Position numbers and translations under genes: made by a program. Source: Alphaproteobacteria bacterium (GTDB taxonomy: Bacteria; Pseudomonadota; Alphaproteobacteria; Micavibrionales; Micavibrionaceae). Taken from it: DNA of 64,000 bases. Below, piece by piece: positions 43,021-51,830 of this stretch. The first letter of the stretch is position 1. Every line of letters begins with the position of its first letter. The stretch spans positions 130,804 to 194,803 of the forward strand of contig JAACQG010000005.1 in NCBI GenBank assembly GCA_009995045.1, in the 5' to 3' direction. A model generated the notes under the pieces. That model saw only the letters and a program-made list of their open reading frames with translations. It made no database searches and was not told the DNA's origin.

Positions 43021-43284
43021 TTACTGGAGTGTCGCTTGCCAATCGGCGTTGCGATAATCGCTGGATGTGATGATTTGTGTTTTCGCGACATAGACGGAGT
43101 GGAGTTTTCCATCGATTTTCTTTTCCCAGAAGTCGAGGAATTTTGTAAGTTCGGGAAATTGAGGGGCGAGATCGTATTCTTGCCAGATGAATTCCTGCAA
43201 GATTTGTTCGAAATCAGGCATGTGATAATAAATTTGCGCCGTTGTCAGGCGGTAATCTTTAATTTGCTTATCTAAATCAGCCAT
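43021..43284 (-). CDS. usg: Usg family protein
   Basis: An 87-residue protein of the Usg family, known only from Alphaproteobacteria where it was first noted upstream of trp genes in Caulobacter. The core motifs YRLTTAQIYYHMPD, QEYDLAPQFPEL and DFWEKKIDGKLHSV identify it. Function is unknown. An upstream frame start at 43323 exists, but the ATG at 43284 has a perfect AGGAGG sequence 5-7 bases upstream. No trp genes are nearby here. Confidence 0.93.
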   Translation of the reverse strand: MADLDKQIKDYRLTTAQIYYHMPDFEQILQEFIWQEYDLAPQFPELTKFLDFWEKKIDGKLHSVYVAKTQIITSSDYRNADWQATLQ

Positions 43285-43401
43285 TTTTTCCTCCTGTACC
43301 CGATACTTGGGCATTTTAGGCATTTGCTCATAGTCATAGGCATTCTATCCCATATTCTTATTTTACCTCGAAATGGTTGCGGAAGGGTTAAATACAAAAG
43401 T

Positions 43402-43950
43402 TTAGGGTTTTGGAGGCGGTGGTTGCGCTGCGGGTGTTGAAAGCTTGTCCTGGATGCATTCGTCGATCTCAGCCTTGATATTATTTGCTGTGGTTTCAGT
43501 CCATGCGGGTGGCTGTGGTGAAATTGCTTCATCCTCAAAAACAGGCTCATCAGTCCTGCTTAGCGGGGCGCGGTCACCAAGTTTTTGATTGCTGATATAG
43601 TCGGAGCCTACTTGATGTCTCTCGCTTCTGGTATTTGTGGGGTCGCCTTGCGCAGATGTACTGACGATAACATCTGTAGATACACTATCGCCTCTCACCG
43701 TTACTTCAATTTCGTTTTCACTCACGATTGTTTTATTATCCCCGGCTGGTGTTGTGACGCCCGATTTGCTTACTGAATGGTGTTCTCTTCCAAGAACCGG
43801 ATCAATTGCACCTCGTGTGAAGGCGTGTCTGTCCCACGTTGATTGCAGGCCTTCTTCGCTCGCTGTTATATCTGGATTAGCGCCGCTTACAACTTCATCT
43901 GCGCAGCCTGCAGCGGTTCCAAAGGTATCATTTACAAATTCTCTTCCCAT
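43402..43950 (-). CDS. Hypothetical protein, Pro/Glu/Ser-rich
   Basis: A 182-residue protein without signal peptide or membrane segment, weakly conserved-looking, with SSS/TT-rich and Asp/Glu-rich parts, and a Pro-rich C-terminus (AAQPPPPKP). No family is recognised. It lies between usg and the groESL promoter and is transcribed away from groES. Low confidence that it is conserved. Confidence 0.55.
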   Translation of the reverse strand: MGREFVNDTFGTAAGCADEVVSGANPDITASEEGLQSTWDRHAFTRGAIDPVLGREHHSVSKSGVTTPAGDNKTIVSENEIEVTVRGDSVSTDVIVSTSAQGDPTNTRSERHQVGSDYISNQKLGDRAPLSRTDEPVFEDEAISPQPPAWTETTANNIKAEIDECIQDKLSTPAAQPPPPKP

Positions 43951-44020
43951 ATATGCATTATAAAGCCATTCATTTAATTTTGATTTAACCTAAACATTGC
44001 ATGTAATTTTCTTAATAAGC

Positions 44021-44050
44021 CTTGAAAATCCTTACTGCCTATCCTATATC
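44021..44050 (+). promoter_or_regulatory. Heat-shock (RpoH) promoter of groES-groEL
   Basis: CTTGAAA at 44021-44027 and CCTATATC at 44043-44050 match the alphaproteobacterial sigma-32 pattern (CTTG, 17-18 bases, CnTATnT). No CIRCE inverted repeat, the HrcA operator, is visible in the leader, so control appears to be by RpoH alone. The leader is about 120 nt. Confidence 0.72.
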
Positions 44051-44178
44051 TACAGTGCTTCGTTAAACATGAGTCTCTATAAGGCTTTGCGAGGCGTTGG
44101 AGGGGCTTTTAAACTGGCTTCGTTTGAAGTGGTAAGAAAGCCTGCTTGTTAACAACTAAACTAAAGGAGAAAGTCGAA

Positions 44179-44469
44179 ATGGCAAAATTTCGTCCTCTAC
44201 ATGATCGCGTTCTCGTCCGCCGCATTGAAGCGGATACTAAAACAAAAGGTGGGATCATCATCCCCGACACAGCATCAGAAAAACCCATGGAAGGTCAGGT
44301 CGTAGCGGTTGGTTCCGGTCACGTGAACGATAACGGCGACGTACGTCCATTGGATGTTAAAGAAGGTGACAATGTTATCTTCTCTAAATGGGCTGGTACA
44401 GAAGTAACCATCGATGGCGAAGAGCTTATGGTTATGAAGGAATCCGACATTATCGGCATAGTGGCCTAG
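44179..44469 (+). CDS. groES: Co-chaperonin GroES
   Basis: A 96-residue Hsp10 that caps the GroEL ring. '[13 protein letters not shown]' at the N-terminus, the mobile loop [16 protein letters not shown] and '[13 protein letters not shown]' are the family motifs. An in-frame start at 44146 would add 11 residues; the ATG at 44179 follows AAAGGAGA and begins MAKFRPLHD as in homologues. A 142-bp spacer with a hairpin repeat separates it from groEL. Confidence 0.97.
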   Translation: MAKFRPLHDRVLVRRIEADTKTKGGIIIPDTASEKPMEGQVVAVGSGHVNDNGDVRPLDVKEGDNVIFSKWAGTEVTIDGEELMVMKESDIIGIVA

Positions 44470-44471
44470 TC

Positions 44472-44552
44472 TTTTTGTGCGATGGCGTTGTTGAATTGCG
44501 GCTCGCGTACTACTCGTACGCTTCGCCTTATTCGCCTAGCCACGAACAAAAA
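44472..44552. repeat. Long-hairpin repeat, copy 1 (groES-groEL spacer)
   Basis: An imperfect hairpin: TTTTTGT (44472-44478) pairs with ACAAAAA (44546-44552), GGC pairs with the GCC of CCTAGCCA, and the centre is GCGTAC-TACTC-GTACGC. Shared with copy 2 at 46272: TGGCGTyGTTrAA, GCGGyTCGC, paired GTAC blocks, and TTyGCCTAGCCA before an A-rich arm. Confidence 0.65.
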
Positions 44553-44584
44553 TCCGTTGCCACTATTTATAAATTAGAACTTAA

Positions 44585-46264
<1,680 letters not shown>

Positions 46265-46271
46265 GCCGCTT

Positions 46272-46380
46272 GTAATTTTGCCCGCTGGCGTCGTTAAAGG
46301 TGTTTTTTGCGGTTCGCATGTACCAAGCGTACATTTACGATCCTCAAAACATCTTTGCCTAGCCAGACAAGCAAAATTAC
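46272..46380. repeat. Long-hairpin repeat, copy 2 (downstream of groEL)
   Basis: Outer arms GTAATTTTGC (46272-46281) and GCAAAATTAC (46371-46380) are perfectly complementary. Inside, CTGGC pairs with GCCAG, AAAGGTGTTTT with AAAACATCTTT, and the apex is ATGTAC-CAAGC-GTACAT. The whole 109 bp folds into nearly one long stem. It has the same blocks in the same order as copy 1 at 44472, though that one is shorter. Confidence 0.7.
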
Positions 46381-46413
46381 TGCGCGTTTGTGAAATGCCC
46401 ATTATAAATTCAC

Positions 46414-46453
46414 AAAAGGCCGTTCGGAGTATTTGATTCCGGCGGCCTTTTTT
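46414..46453. terminator. Terminator between groEL and the XRE gene
   Basis: AAAAGGCCG (46414-46422) pairs with CGGCCTTTT (46443 on), followed by TTTTTT on the plus strand. It closes the groESL transcript and, having AAAA on the other side, also the convergent minus-strand XRE gene. Confidence 0.8.
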
Positions 46454-46462
46454 ATGGTGTGG

Positions 46463-47125
46463 CTATTGCGCTTGCGCGGGTGGGGTGATGGCAACGCGAT
46501 CCCATGCGATATTGAAGAGAATGCGAAAGCTTTCGGCAAATACGGGTTGGTCAATGATTAGGATTTGGACGTTATCGTTGTCAAAATCGAAAAAGGCAAT
46601 TTTTGATCCAAAGCTATGCAATGTTTTTTCATTAAACAGATCTTTTGGAAACCATCTATATTCGGCGAATGTATTGCCTATGAAGTCGTAATCTCCGTGC
46701 TTGATAATTATTTTATAGTGCATGCGGTGGCTGATTGCTGCCATGCGGGCTTTATGGTTTTCGTACCACTGCGTACCTAGCCATTGAATCAATCGGTCCG
46801 GCATTCCGTTAAATAAACAAATTTCATTGCATCCGTTATTTGCGTTTTCGTAAACCATATCAAAAAATGTGCGTATTCCCTCTTGGCCGGATAGTTTTTG
46901 AACTGTGTTTTTATTTTCTTGGACGCCGTTATTGCTTAGAAATGTTAATCCATTATTCTCAAAGAACGTTTGGGTTTTTTCTAGAGTTTTTGAACTGCCC
47001 GGGGATTGATCGTTTTCGATTCGCATGATGGTTTTGCGGGCGATGCCGAGCTTATCGGCGAGTTCTTTTTGGCTGAGATCGAGTAAAATCCGCGCCATGG
47101 CGATTTGTTTTCCTGATATTTTCAT
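46463..47125 (-). CDS. XRE-type regulator with a conserved C-terminal sensor-like domain (paralogue 1)
   Basis: A 220-residue protein: an XRE helix-turn-helix (about residues 4-58, 'ARILLDLSQKELADKLGIARKTIMRIEN') and a C-terminal domain (about 75-215). The latter is shared with the second regulator at 49163-49813 (aligning blocks: IC/LFNG or LHNA, WLG, FAEYR, AFxxF, FRxLFNxxW). The 'AF.DF......I.......FRILFNIAWD' ending resembles the C-terminal effector domain of TrmB-like regulators, which are PLD-fold; this is a resemblance only. It may therefore sense a small molecule. Divergent from the 122-residue gene. Confidence 0.82.
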   Translation of the reverse strand: MKISGKQIAMARILLDLSQKELADKLGIARKTIMRIENDQSPGSSKTLEKTQTFFENNGLTFLSNNGVQENKNTVQKLSGQEGIRTFFDMVYENANNGCNEICLFNGMPDRLIQWLGTQWYENHKARMAAISHRMHYKIIIKHGDYDFIGNTFAEYRWFPKDLFNEKTLHSFGSKIAFFDFDNDNVQILIIDQPVFAESFRILFNIAWDRVAITPPAQAQ

Positions 47126-47157
47126 GATGCATTTATCCTTATATTACCCGAGATGGG

Positions 47158-47177
47158 ACATTTAAGTTTCTAAATGT
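47158..47177. promoter_or_regulatory. Inverted repeat in the divergent spacer, likely operator
   Basis: ACATTTA-AGTTTC-TAAATGT is a perfect 7-bp inverted repeat with a 6-base spacer. It lies 33-52 bases upstream of the start codon of the XRE gene on the minus strand and about 40 bases upstream of the -35 box for the plus-strand gene, so the XRE protein may bind it to autoregulate. Confidence 0.5.
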
Positions 47178-47218
47178 GACTTTATAGTATTATTTATGTA
47201 CCTTCAAGTAACTTATTC

Positions 47219-47248
47219 TTGACTTGGTTATTTTATATGTCCTATATA
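47219..47248 (+). promoter_or_regulatory. Probable promoter of the 122-residue gene
   Basis: TTGACT at 47219-47224 and TATATA at 47243-47248 with an 18-base spacer. The start point near 47255 is followed by AGGAGG at 47262-47267 and the ATG at 47274. Confidence 0.55.
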
Positions 47249-47273
47249 GTTACATCAACCATAGGAGGTAAGG

Positions 47274-47642
47274 ATGTTACAGGCACAACAAAACCATCAT
47301 GATTATGATGACTTCGCGAGGGCTATACAGGATAAGCCTCCTATTCATGATGCGGTTTCCAGTCGTGATTTTGAGGATTTTTTAAGCTCCAAGTATTTTT
47401 TACAGGCTGATTTGCAGCAGCGTCAGGAAGACCTAGAAGCGATGCGTGAGGTGACGCTGCGCATTCGCGAGCAGGTGCGTTCTATTATACGCTCGTTGAG
47501 GGGGTGGCAAGCTAGCCATACATCTTTTCACAACACGACGCGATTGCGTTATTCCGCGTATGAAGGCGCGCTATGCTATTCTGATCTGCGTCGCCATTGG
47601 GCGTATTACCGCCATGCGATGCGTGAGCTTAGTGAGTGGTAA
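47274..47642 (+). CDS. Hypothetical helical protein
   Basis: A 122-residue charged helical protein, with a heptad-like segment (LQADLQQRQEDLEAMREVTLRIREQV) and a basic, aromatic-rich C-terminus. The AGGAGG ribosome-binding site is strong. It is transcribed away from the XRE gene and convergent with the formyltransferase-like gene (6 bp between stop codons). No family was recognised; the two cysteine- and His-poor halves give no motif. Confidence 0.7.
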   Translation: MLQAQQNHHDYDDFARAIQDKPPIHDAVSSRDFEDFLSSKYFLQADLQQRQEDLEAMREVTLRIREQVRSIIRSLRGWQASHTSFHNTTRLRYSAYEGALCYSDLRRHWAYYRHAMRELSEW

Positions 47643-47648
47643 AATGAA

Positions 47649-49139
47649 TTATGCCCAATTTTGTCCTGGGGAAGGTTGATCAGCTGCTGGAGGTTGGACG
47701 TTATCATTGCTTGTTCCTTTATGATGAAGGCTATTTCGTGCCACTTTTCTATCAGAATAAGCCTCGTCAATACGTTCTTCTACCCTCGCTGCTAAAGCTG
47801 TTCCTGGTATTACAAAGCCCGGGGTTCCTGTTTCTGGATCTCCAAAAATTATCTTATGGAAATGCTTTTTACTTGAAATCTTTCCACCCAACCTTTGAAA
47901 GTCATCTAACGCGGGAACATCGTTTTCTAAAATTGCTTTTTTAGCTTCATCTGACATGTATGATGGAGGGCTAGAGTCTGGGCCAGGATAGCTATGATAA
48001 GTTGTTTTCTGTAGCTCTTGTTCCTGACCTTTTAGGTTAAGTCCTAGTTTATAAGCCGCTGCTAATGCAAGAGTTGACTTTACAATCATTTCTTCCATTG
48101 CAAAATAATTTTCCCACACTGGTTTTCCTAAGTCTATGGGTACTTTATTTTGCGCTATTAAAATTCTATCTCCAGTGTCAAAGCGCGGTTCAATATGGTG
48201 GATCATTCCATTGAGATACGGATCAACTCTATCCTCAGCTTCTGGGTTATCTTTAGAGTATTGAACGCAAATATCGGCTATTTCTTGGGCTGTGTGATCT
48301 TCATGGTCTATGCCAAGCTTCTCCATTAATTTTAGCATGTGGTATTGTTGCCAAAATGGAGGGATAACACCATGATGTTGTATTGAGGGGTGGATATTTG
48401 TTACAAGACCTCTGCGTTGACCGTTATCAATTTTCCCTCCTTGCTTACTGTGTACTTCGTGGAAGTATGGGCTAGTAAAGCATGTGGATTTAACATGGCC
48501 CGCACCTTCTCCCCATTGCGTTTTTTTGCCGTCTTGGCTTACTTGGCTGAAATTTTCTATAAAAGGTCGGCCTACGCGATTATAAAGGCGAAACGTGTGT
48601 ACTATACCAACGCTTTTTTCTGGTGATCCAACATAACTTCTGATTTCTGGATCGTTAACGCTATTGATTCCGCTGAATAATTTGCTGATTTGGGGGGCTT
48701 GCGCTAAATGTCCAGGCGTTAAAAACTGTCCCACATTTGATGCGCTGTTACTTAATGTTGGAAGGACAACCTGATTGAATACTTGGTTTTGAAATGTGTA
48801 TTCTCCAAGTTGTTCATGCTTAGGCTCTGATGTGGGTACTTTGTATTGAGCCACTAGGAAAACTGGATTAAATCCCATTTCTTTTAATGGCTTATAAATT
48901 CTATTGGCTACGCGAATTGTTAGTGGGTCTGGGCTAATCATGAAGTCAAAAACAGGTCTTGGTCGTTCGGCCGATGGGGTCGTTTCAACCTCTTCGGATA
49001 GCTTTATTAGTGCGTCTGCTGATATGTTGAATGTATTGCCAGCTGCCGCTGAAAATTCTCCGTCAGAGATCAAGGTTTTGAGAGTGGCAACTTCGGCGTG
49101 AAGTTGCTGTTCTGCTATTGTTGGAAAATCATCTAACAT
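47649..49139 (-). CDS. Divergent formyltransferase-like protein
   Basis: A 496-residue protein with features of the formyl_trans_N fold: a MISPDPLTIRVANRIYKPLKEMGFNP-type Rossmann start near residue 65 (quoted in parts), then VTNIHPSIQHHGVIPPFWQ, with the Asn-x-His of the catalytic triad near residues 255-257, and GMIHHIEPRFDTGDRI with the Asp in DTGD near residue 320, in the right order and spacing. Extra regions (about 120-240, 370-496) are atypical; the C-terminus is Pro/Ser/Gln-rich. Substrate could be an amino sugar, tRNA or nucleotide amine. It is AT-richer than the backbone and lies between two XRE paralogues. Confidence 0.7.
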   Translation of the reverse strand: MLDDFPTIAEQQLHAEVATLKTLISDGEFSAAAGNTFNISADALIKLSEEVETTPSAERPRPVFDFMISPDPLTIRVANRIYKPLKEMGFNPVFLVAQYKVPTSEPKHEQLGEYTFQNQVFNQVVLPTLSNSASNVGQFLTPGHLAQAPQISKLFSGINSVNDPEIRSYVGSPEKSVGIVHTFRLYNRVGRPFIENFSQVSQDGKKTQWGEGAGHVKSTCFTSPYFHEVHSKQGGKIDNGQRRGLVTNIHPSIQHHGVIPPFWQQYHMLKLMEKLGIDHEDHTAQEIADICVQYSKDNPEAEDRVDPYLNGMIHHIEPRFDTGDRILIAQNKVPIDLGKPVWENYFAMEEMIVKSTLALAAAYKLGLNLKGQEQELQKTTYHSYPGPDSSPPSYMSDEAKKAILENDVPALDDFQRLGGKISSKKHFHKIIFGDPETGTPGFVIPGTALAARVEERIDEAYSDRKVARNSLHHKGTSNDNVQPPAADQPSPGQNWA

Positions 49140-49162
49140 TGTGAATTACTCTATATACTCGT

Positions 49163-49813
49163 TTAGTTACTCAATTTTTTTGTTGCGTTCTCCCAGGTGA
49201 GATTAAAAAGTGTTTTAAAGCCATCTGTGAAAAATTTATTTTTGAGGATGCGTATTGAAACGCTATTATCTTGGAAGTTTATGAATGCTAAATTCTGATC
49301 GTATGCATATATAGATTGGTCATTAAACATTTCGTCTGGGATTAACCTGTATTCTGCAAATTCGCTTGAAATGAGGTTAGTCTCGCTTTCTTTCGTTGTG
49401 ATACGGAACTCAAAATTATTGGTAATTTCAGACATTAGTTTGTTGCGTTCTTTATATACTTCCTCACCTAGCCATTTTGTCCAGTTGGCGGGTTTAGCGT
49501 TATGAAGGCATATTAAGCCGCCAGTCTCGGTCGCTGTGTTATAAATTTCATCCATTAATTGCATAAACCCGGCGCGACCTTCTAGTAGGCGAACTTCATC
49601 TGTGCGTTTCTTCACACCTGTGTTATCAATAAACTCAACATCGGCGGCGTCGAAGGCGGCTTCGATTTTGGCTATGGTTTTGCTGTTGGGTTGGTTTGTG
49701 CCGTTTTCGATGCGGGCGATCCCTGTTTGTGAGAGGTCGGCTCTTTCGGCGAGGTCATGCTGGCTCCATCCCAATAGGGCACGAGCGGCTCTGATTTGTT
49801 CAAGTGTAGGCAT
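49163..49813 (-). CDS. XRE-type regulator with a conserved C-terminal sensor-like domain (paralogue 2)
   Basis: A 216-residue protein: XRE helix-turn-helix (about residues 4-58, 'ARALLGWSQHDLAERADLSQTGIARIENG') followed by a C-terminal domain clearly homologous to that of the gene at 46463-47125, including LICLHNA, WLGEEVYKERN, FAEYRLIPDEMF, LAFINF and FKTLFNLTWE. Sequence identity appears moderate, so the duplication is not recent. The formyltransferase-like gene starts 23 bp downstream on the same strand, so the pair probably forms an operon in which this protein regulates it. Confidence 0.82.
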   Translation of the reverse strand: MPTLEQIRAARALLGWSQHDLAERADLSQTGIARIENGTNQPNSKTIAKIEAAFDAADVEFIDNTGVKKRTDEVRLLEGRAGFMQLMDEIYNTATETGGLICLHNAKPANWTKWLGEEVYKERNKLMSEITNNFEFRITTKESETNLISSEFAEYRLIPDEMFNDQSIYAYDQNLAFINFQDNSVSIRILKNKFFTDGFKTLFNLTWENATKKLSN

Positions 49814-50176
49814 ATCGACCTTTAATAAGATTGGTTGTTTAAGCGTGACAAATTAATAGTGATTTTTTTATGGCTTGTCCAGTGGTAAATTTATATGTAA
49901 ACAATTTTTTTATATTTAAGTAACTTTTCTACTTTTTTTATATCTTTTTTATTGACAGCAACCTTCAAATTCACTACTTAATGTATTCAAGGACATAAAT
50001 TATACATAATAATTCGTGTCTTTAATCCCCACACACGAAACTTACAAGCCGGTATGGAGCAATCCACACCGGCTTTTCTTTTATCTTGTCTGCGCCGTGA
50101 GATGCTTTTGATGATAACTCCTATTGTGCTGATAGATTTGTCTTGAAAGCTTTCTGTCTTGGCTTACATTTCAAAT
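49814..50176. other. Non-coding spacer before mutM
   Basis: A 363-bp AT-rich spacer. It contains an orphan TTGACA (49952-49957) with no convincing -10 box at the normal distance, a CATAAT at 50005-50010, and a hairpin plus terminator (50013-50083, listed separately). No tRNA and no coding frame of note. Confidence 0.5.
50013..50083 (+). ncRNA. Candidate small RNA with a terminator
   Basis: TTCGTGT (50013-50019) pairs perfectly with ACACGAA (50033-50039) around a C-rich loop (CTTTAATCCCCAC). A second hairpin pairs AAGCCGGT (50046-50053) with ACCGGCTT (50068-50075), with TGGA/TCCA inside, then TTTTCTTTT. No plus-strand gene lies upstream in this strand for over 2 kb that would need this terminator, so a short transcript seems likely. 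Its promoter is uncertain. Confidence 0.5.
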
Positions 50177-51013
50177 ATGCCTGAACTTCCGGAAGTAGAA
50201 ATTGTTAAGCGCGGCCTTGAAGGGGCGCTGCTTGTTGATGGTGTGGGGGCGCGTATTGATACGCTCACTTTTAATCGTCCTAATTTGCGGGTTTTGCTGC
50301 CTGTGCATTTGCCAGACGCCCTGAAAGGGCAGCGTTTTTCTTCATTTACCCGTCGTGGAAAATATGTGGTTGCGTTTGTTGAGAGCGGGGCGGGGTTTAT
50401 TTTGCATTTGGGCATGTCGGGCGTGGTTAAGATTATTCCGAAAGATGAGCGTTATATACCGGCTAAACATGATCATGTTGTGTTTAAAATGGATGATGGT
50501 GGCCACGTGGTTTTTAATGATCCTCGACGTTTTGGCTTTTTAAAGGCGACTACGCGTGATGATTGGCAATTTGATGATTCCTTTAGGGGGATGGGGCCTG
50601 AGCCGCTTTCTAATGGCTTTAATGGGCCAATTTTGGCCGAAAGATTAAAGGGGCGCAGCGGCCCGATTAAAACGGCGTTGCTCGATCAGAAAATTGTGGC
50701 GGGTGTGGGGAATATATATGCGTGTGAGGCGCTTTACATGGCGGGGATATCGCCCAAGCGTTCAGCGGGGAGTGTTCAGGGCAAGCGGGCGGAGCGTTTA
50801 GCGGCGGCTATTGTGGATGTGCTTACACGGGCAATAGAATCGGGTGGGAGCAGTCTTAAGGATTATTATCAAGCCGATGGATCCTTGGGATATTTTCAGC
50901 ATTCTTTTAAGGTGTATGATAGAGAAGGTGATATTGTAGATGGTAAACACCCTGTTGTACGCATTGTGCAGTCGGGGCGATCAACCTTTTATTGCCCCGC
51001 GAAACAACGATGA
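50177..51013 (+). CDS. mutM: Formamidopyrimidine-DNA glycosylase with a degenerate zinc finger
   Basis: A 278-residue bifunctional glycosylase/AP lyase that removes 8-oxoguanine. The start MPELPEVE puts the catalytic Pro at position 2, so the in-frame start at 50159 cannot be right. FTRRGKYV carries the catalytic Lys, and DPRRFGF, GVGNIYACEALYMAGI and the C-terminal GRSTFYCPAKQR are typical. The zinc finger should have four cysteines; here only one remains (YCP), because the first pair is replaced by Val and Lys and the last by Lys. Such 'zincless' fingers exist in eukaryotic and viral homologues. Activity is probably retained since the finger Arg is present. Confidence 0.95.
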   Translation: MPELPEVEIVKRGLEGALLVDGVGARIDTLTFNRPNLRVLLPVHLPDALKGQRFSSFTRRGKYVVAFVESGAGFILHLGMSGVVKIIPKDERYIPAKHDHVVFKMDDGGHVVFNDPRRFGFLKATTRDDWQFDDSFRGMGPEPLSNGFNGPILAERLKGRSGPIKTALLDQKIVAGVGNIYACEALYMAGISPKRSAGSVQGKRAERLAAAIVDVLTRAIESGGSSLKDYYQADGSLGYFQHSFKVYDREGDIVDGKHPVVRIVQSGRSTFYCPAKQR

Positions 51014-51063
51014 GTGCGTAGAATAAGCACAGGGGATAATAGTCAGGATAAAGCAGGAATATT

Positions 51064-51435
51064 ATGAAACAGGTCTTTATATTTTTATGTGTGATGTTGG
51101 TATGTGGTTCTTATATTGCCTCCGCATCGGCGCAGGATTTCTTTAACAGCGTGCCTGATATACCGCTTATGGATGGATTGGTTGAGATTGAAGACCAGGC
51201 GCTAAGCTTTGATAAGCCTGAGGGGCGTATTGTTATTGGCGCGGCTTCTATCGGGGCGGATATTGACGATTCGCAGCTTCTATCCTACTATCAGCGGGCG
51301 TTACCGCAATTTGGATGGCGCGCCGTTTCAACGTCTTCTTATGTGCGGAATGATGAGACACTCGATATTTCCATCACAGAGCGTGAAGCATCAGCCGGGT
51401 CTGATAGAATAATGGAGATTATAATTACGCCATAA
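51064..51435 (+). CDS. Small secreted protein, unknown function
   Basis: A 123-residue protein with a signal peptide cut near ASA/SAQ (residue 22-23), then a small alpha/beta domain ('LLSYYQRALPQFGWRAVST'). The 'LPQFGW' helix-turn is typical of small periplasmic proteins with a Phe-Gly-Trp motif, but no exact family can be given. It lies 50 bp after mutM and may be cotranscribed. Confidence 0.72.
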   Translation: MKQVFIFLCVMLVCGSYIASASAQDFFNSVPDIPLMDGLVEIEDQALSFDKPEGRIVIGAASIGADIDDSQLLSYYQRALPQFGWRAVSTSSYVRNDETLDISITEREASAGSDRIMEIIITP

Positions 51436-51502
51436 AGTATTGAACTATATTGAGAGTTCGAAACGGGGTGGACATTTTAATAAAAACTTTGTGGTAAATT
51501 GC

Positions 51503-51532
51503 TTGACAACGCTGTGGATAAGCGCGTAGAAC
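51503..51532 (+). promoter_or_regulatory. rpsT promoter containing a DnaA box
   Basis: TTGACA at 51503-51508 and a weak TAGAAC at 51527-51532 with an 18-base spacer. A perfect DnaA box, TGTGGATAA (minus-strand TTATCCACA), lies at 51513-51521 between the two hexamers. The transcript would start near 51539, 31 bases before the rpsT ATG. Confidence 0.6.
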
Positions 51533-51569
51533 TGCGCAATCTGATTTTAGAAATTTAAGGAAGTAACTC

Positions 51570-51830
51570 ATGGCTAATCATGCTTCATCAAAGAAAAGAA
51601 TTCGTAGAAACGATGCACGCGCAGTTGTTAATGGCGCGCGCCGCAGTCGTATCCGTACATTTGTTAAAAAAGTAGAAACTGCTATTGAAGCAGGATCAGC
51701 GAAAGATGCACAAAGCGCATTACAAGCTGCTCAACCAGAATTACAACGCGGCGTTGCAAAAGGTATCTATCACAAGAATACTGTTTCCCGTAAAATTTCG
51801 CGTCTTTCAGCGCGTATCAAAGCTCTTTAA
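51570..51830 (+). CDS. rpsT: 30S ribosomal protein S20
   Basis: An 86-residue basic, helical protein of the small ribosomal subunit. [14 protein letters not shown] at the start and '[20 protein letters not shown]' at the end are diagnostic. Its neighbour downstream is dnaA, a frequent order in Alphaproteobacteria, but separated here by about 0.5 kb. Confidence 0.96.
   Translation: MANHASSKKRIRRNDARAVVNGARRSRIRTFVKKVETAIEAGSAKDAQSALQAAQPELQRGVAKGIYHKNTVSRKISRLSARIKAL

Noticed and set aside
43960-44178. CIRCE element expected before groES
   Set aside because: No TTAGCACTC-N9-GAGTGCTAA type repeat could be found; the sigma-32 promoter explains regulation.
44146-44178. Longer GroES start at 44146
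   Set aside because: It would place the AAAGGAGA ribosome-binding site inside the coding sequence and add a leader not seen in GroES.
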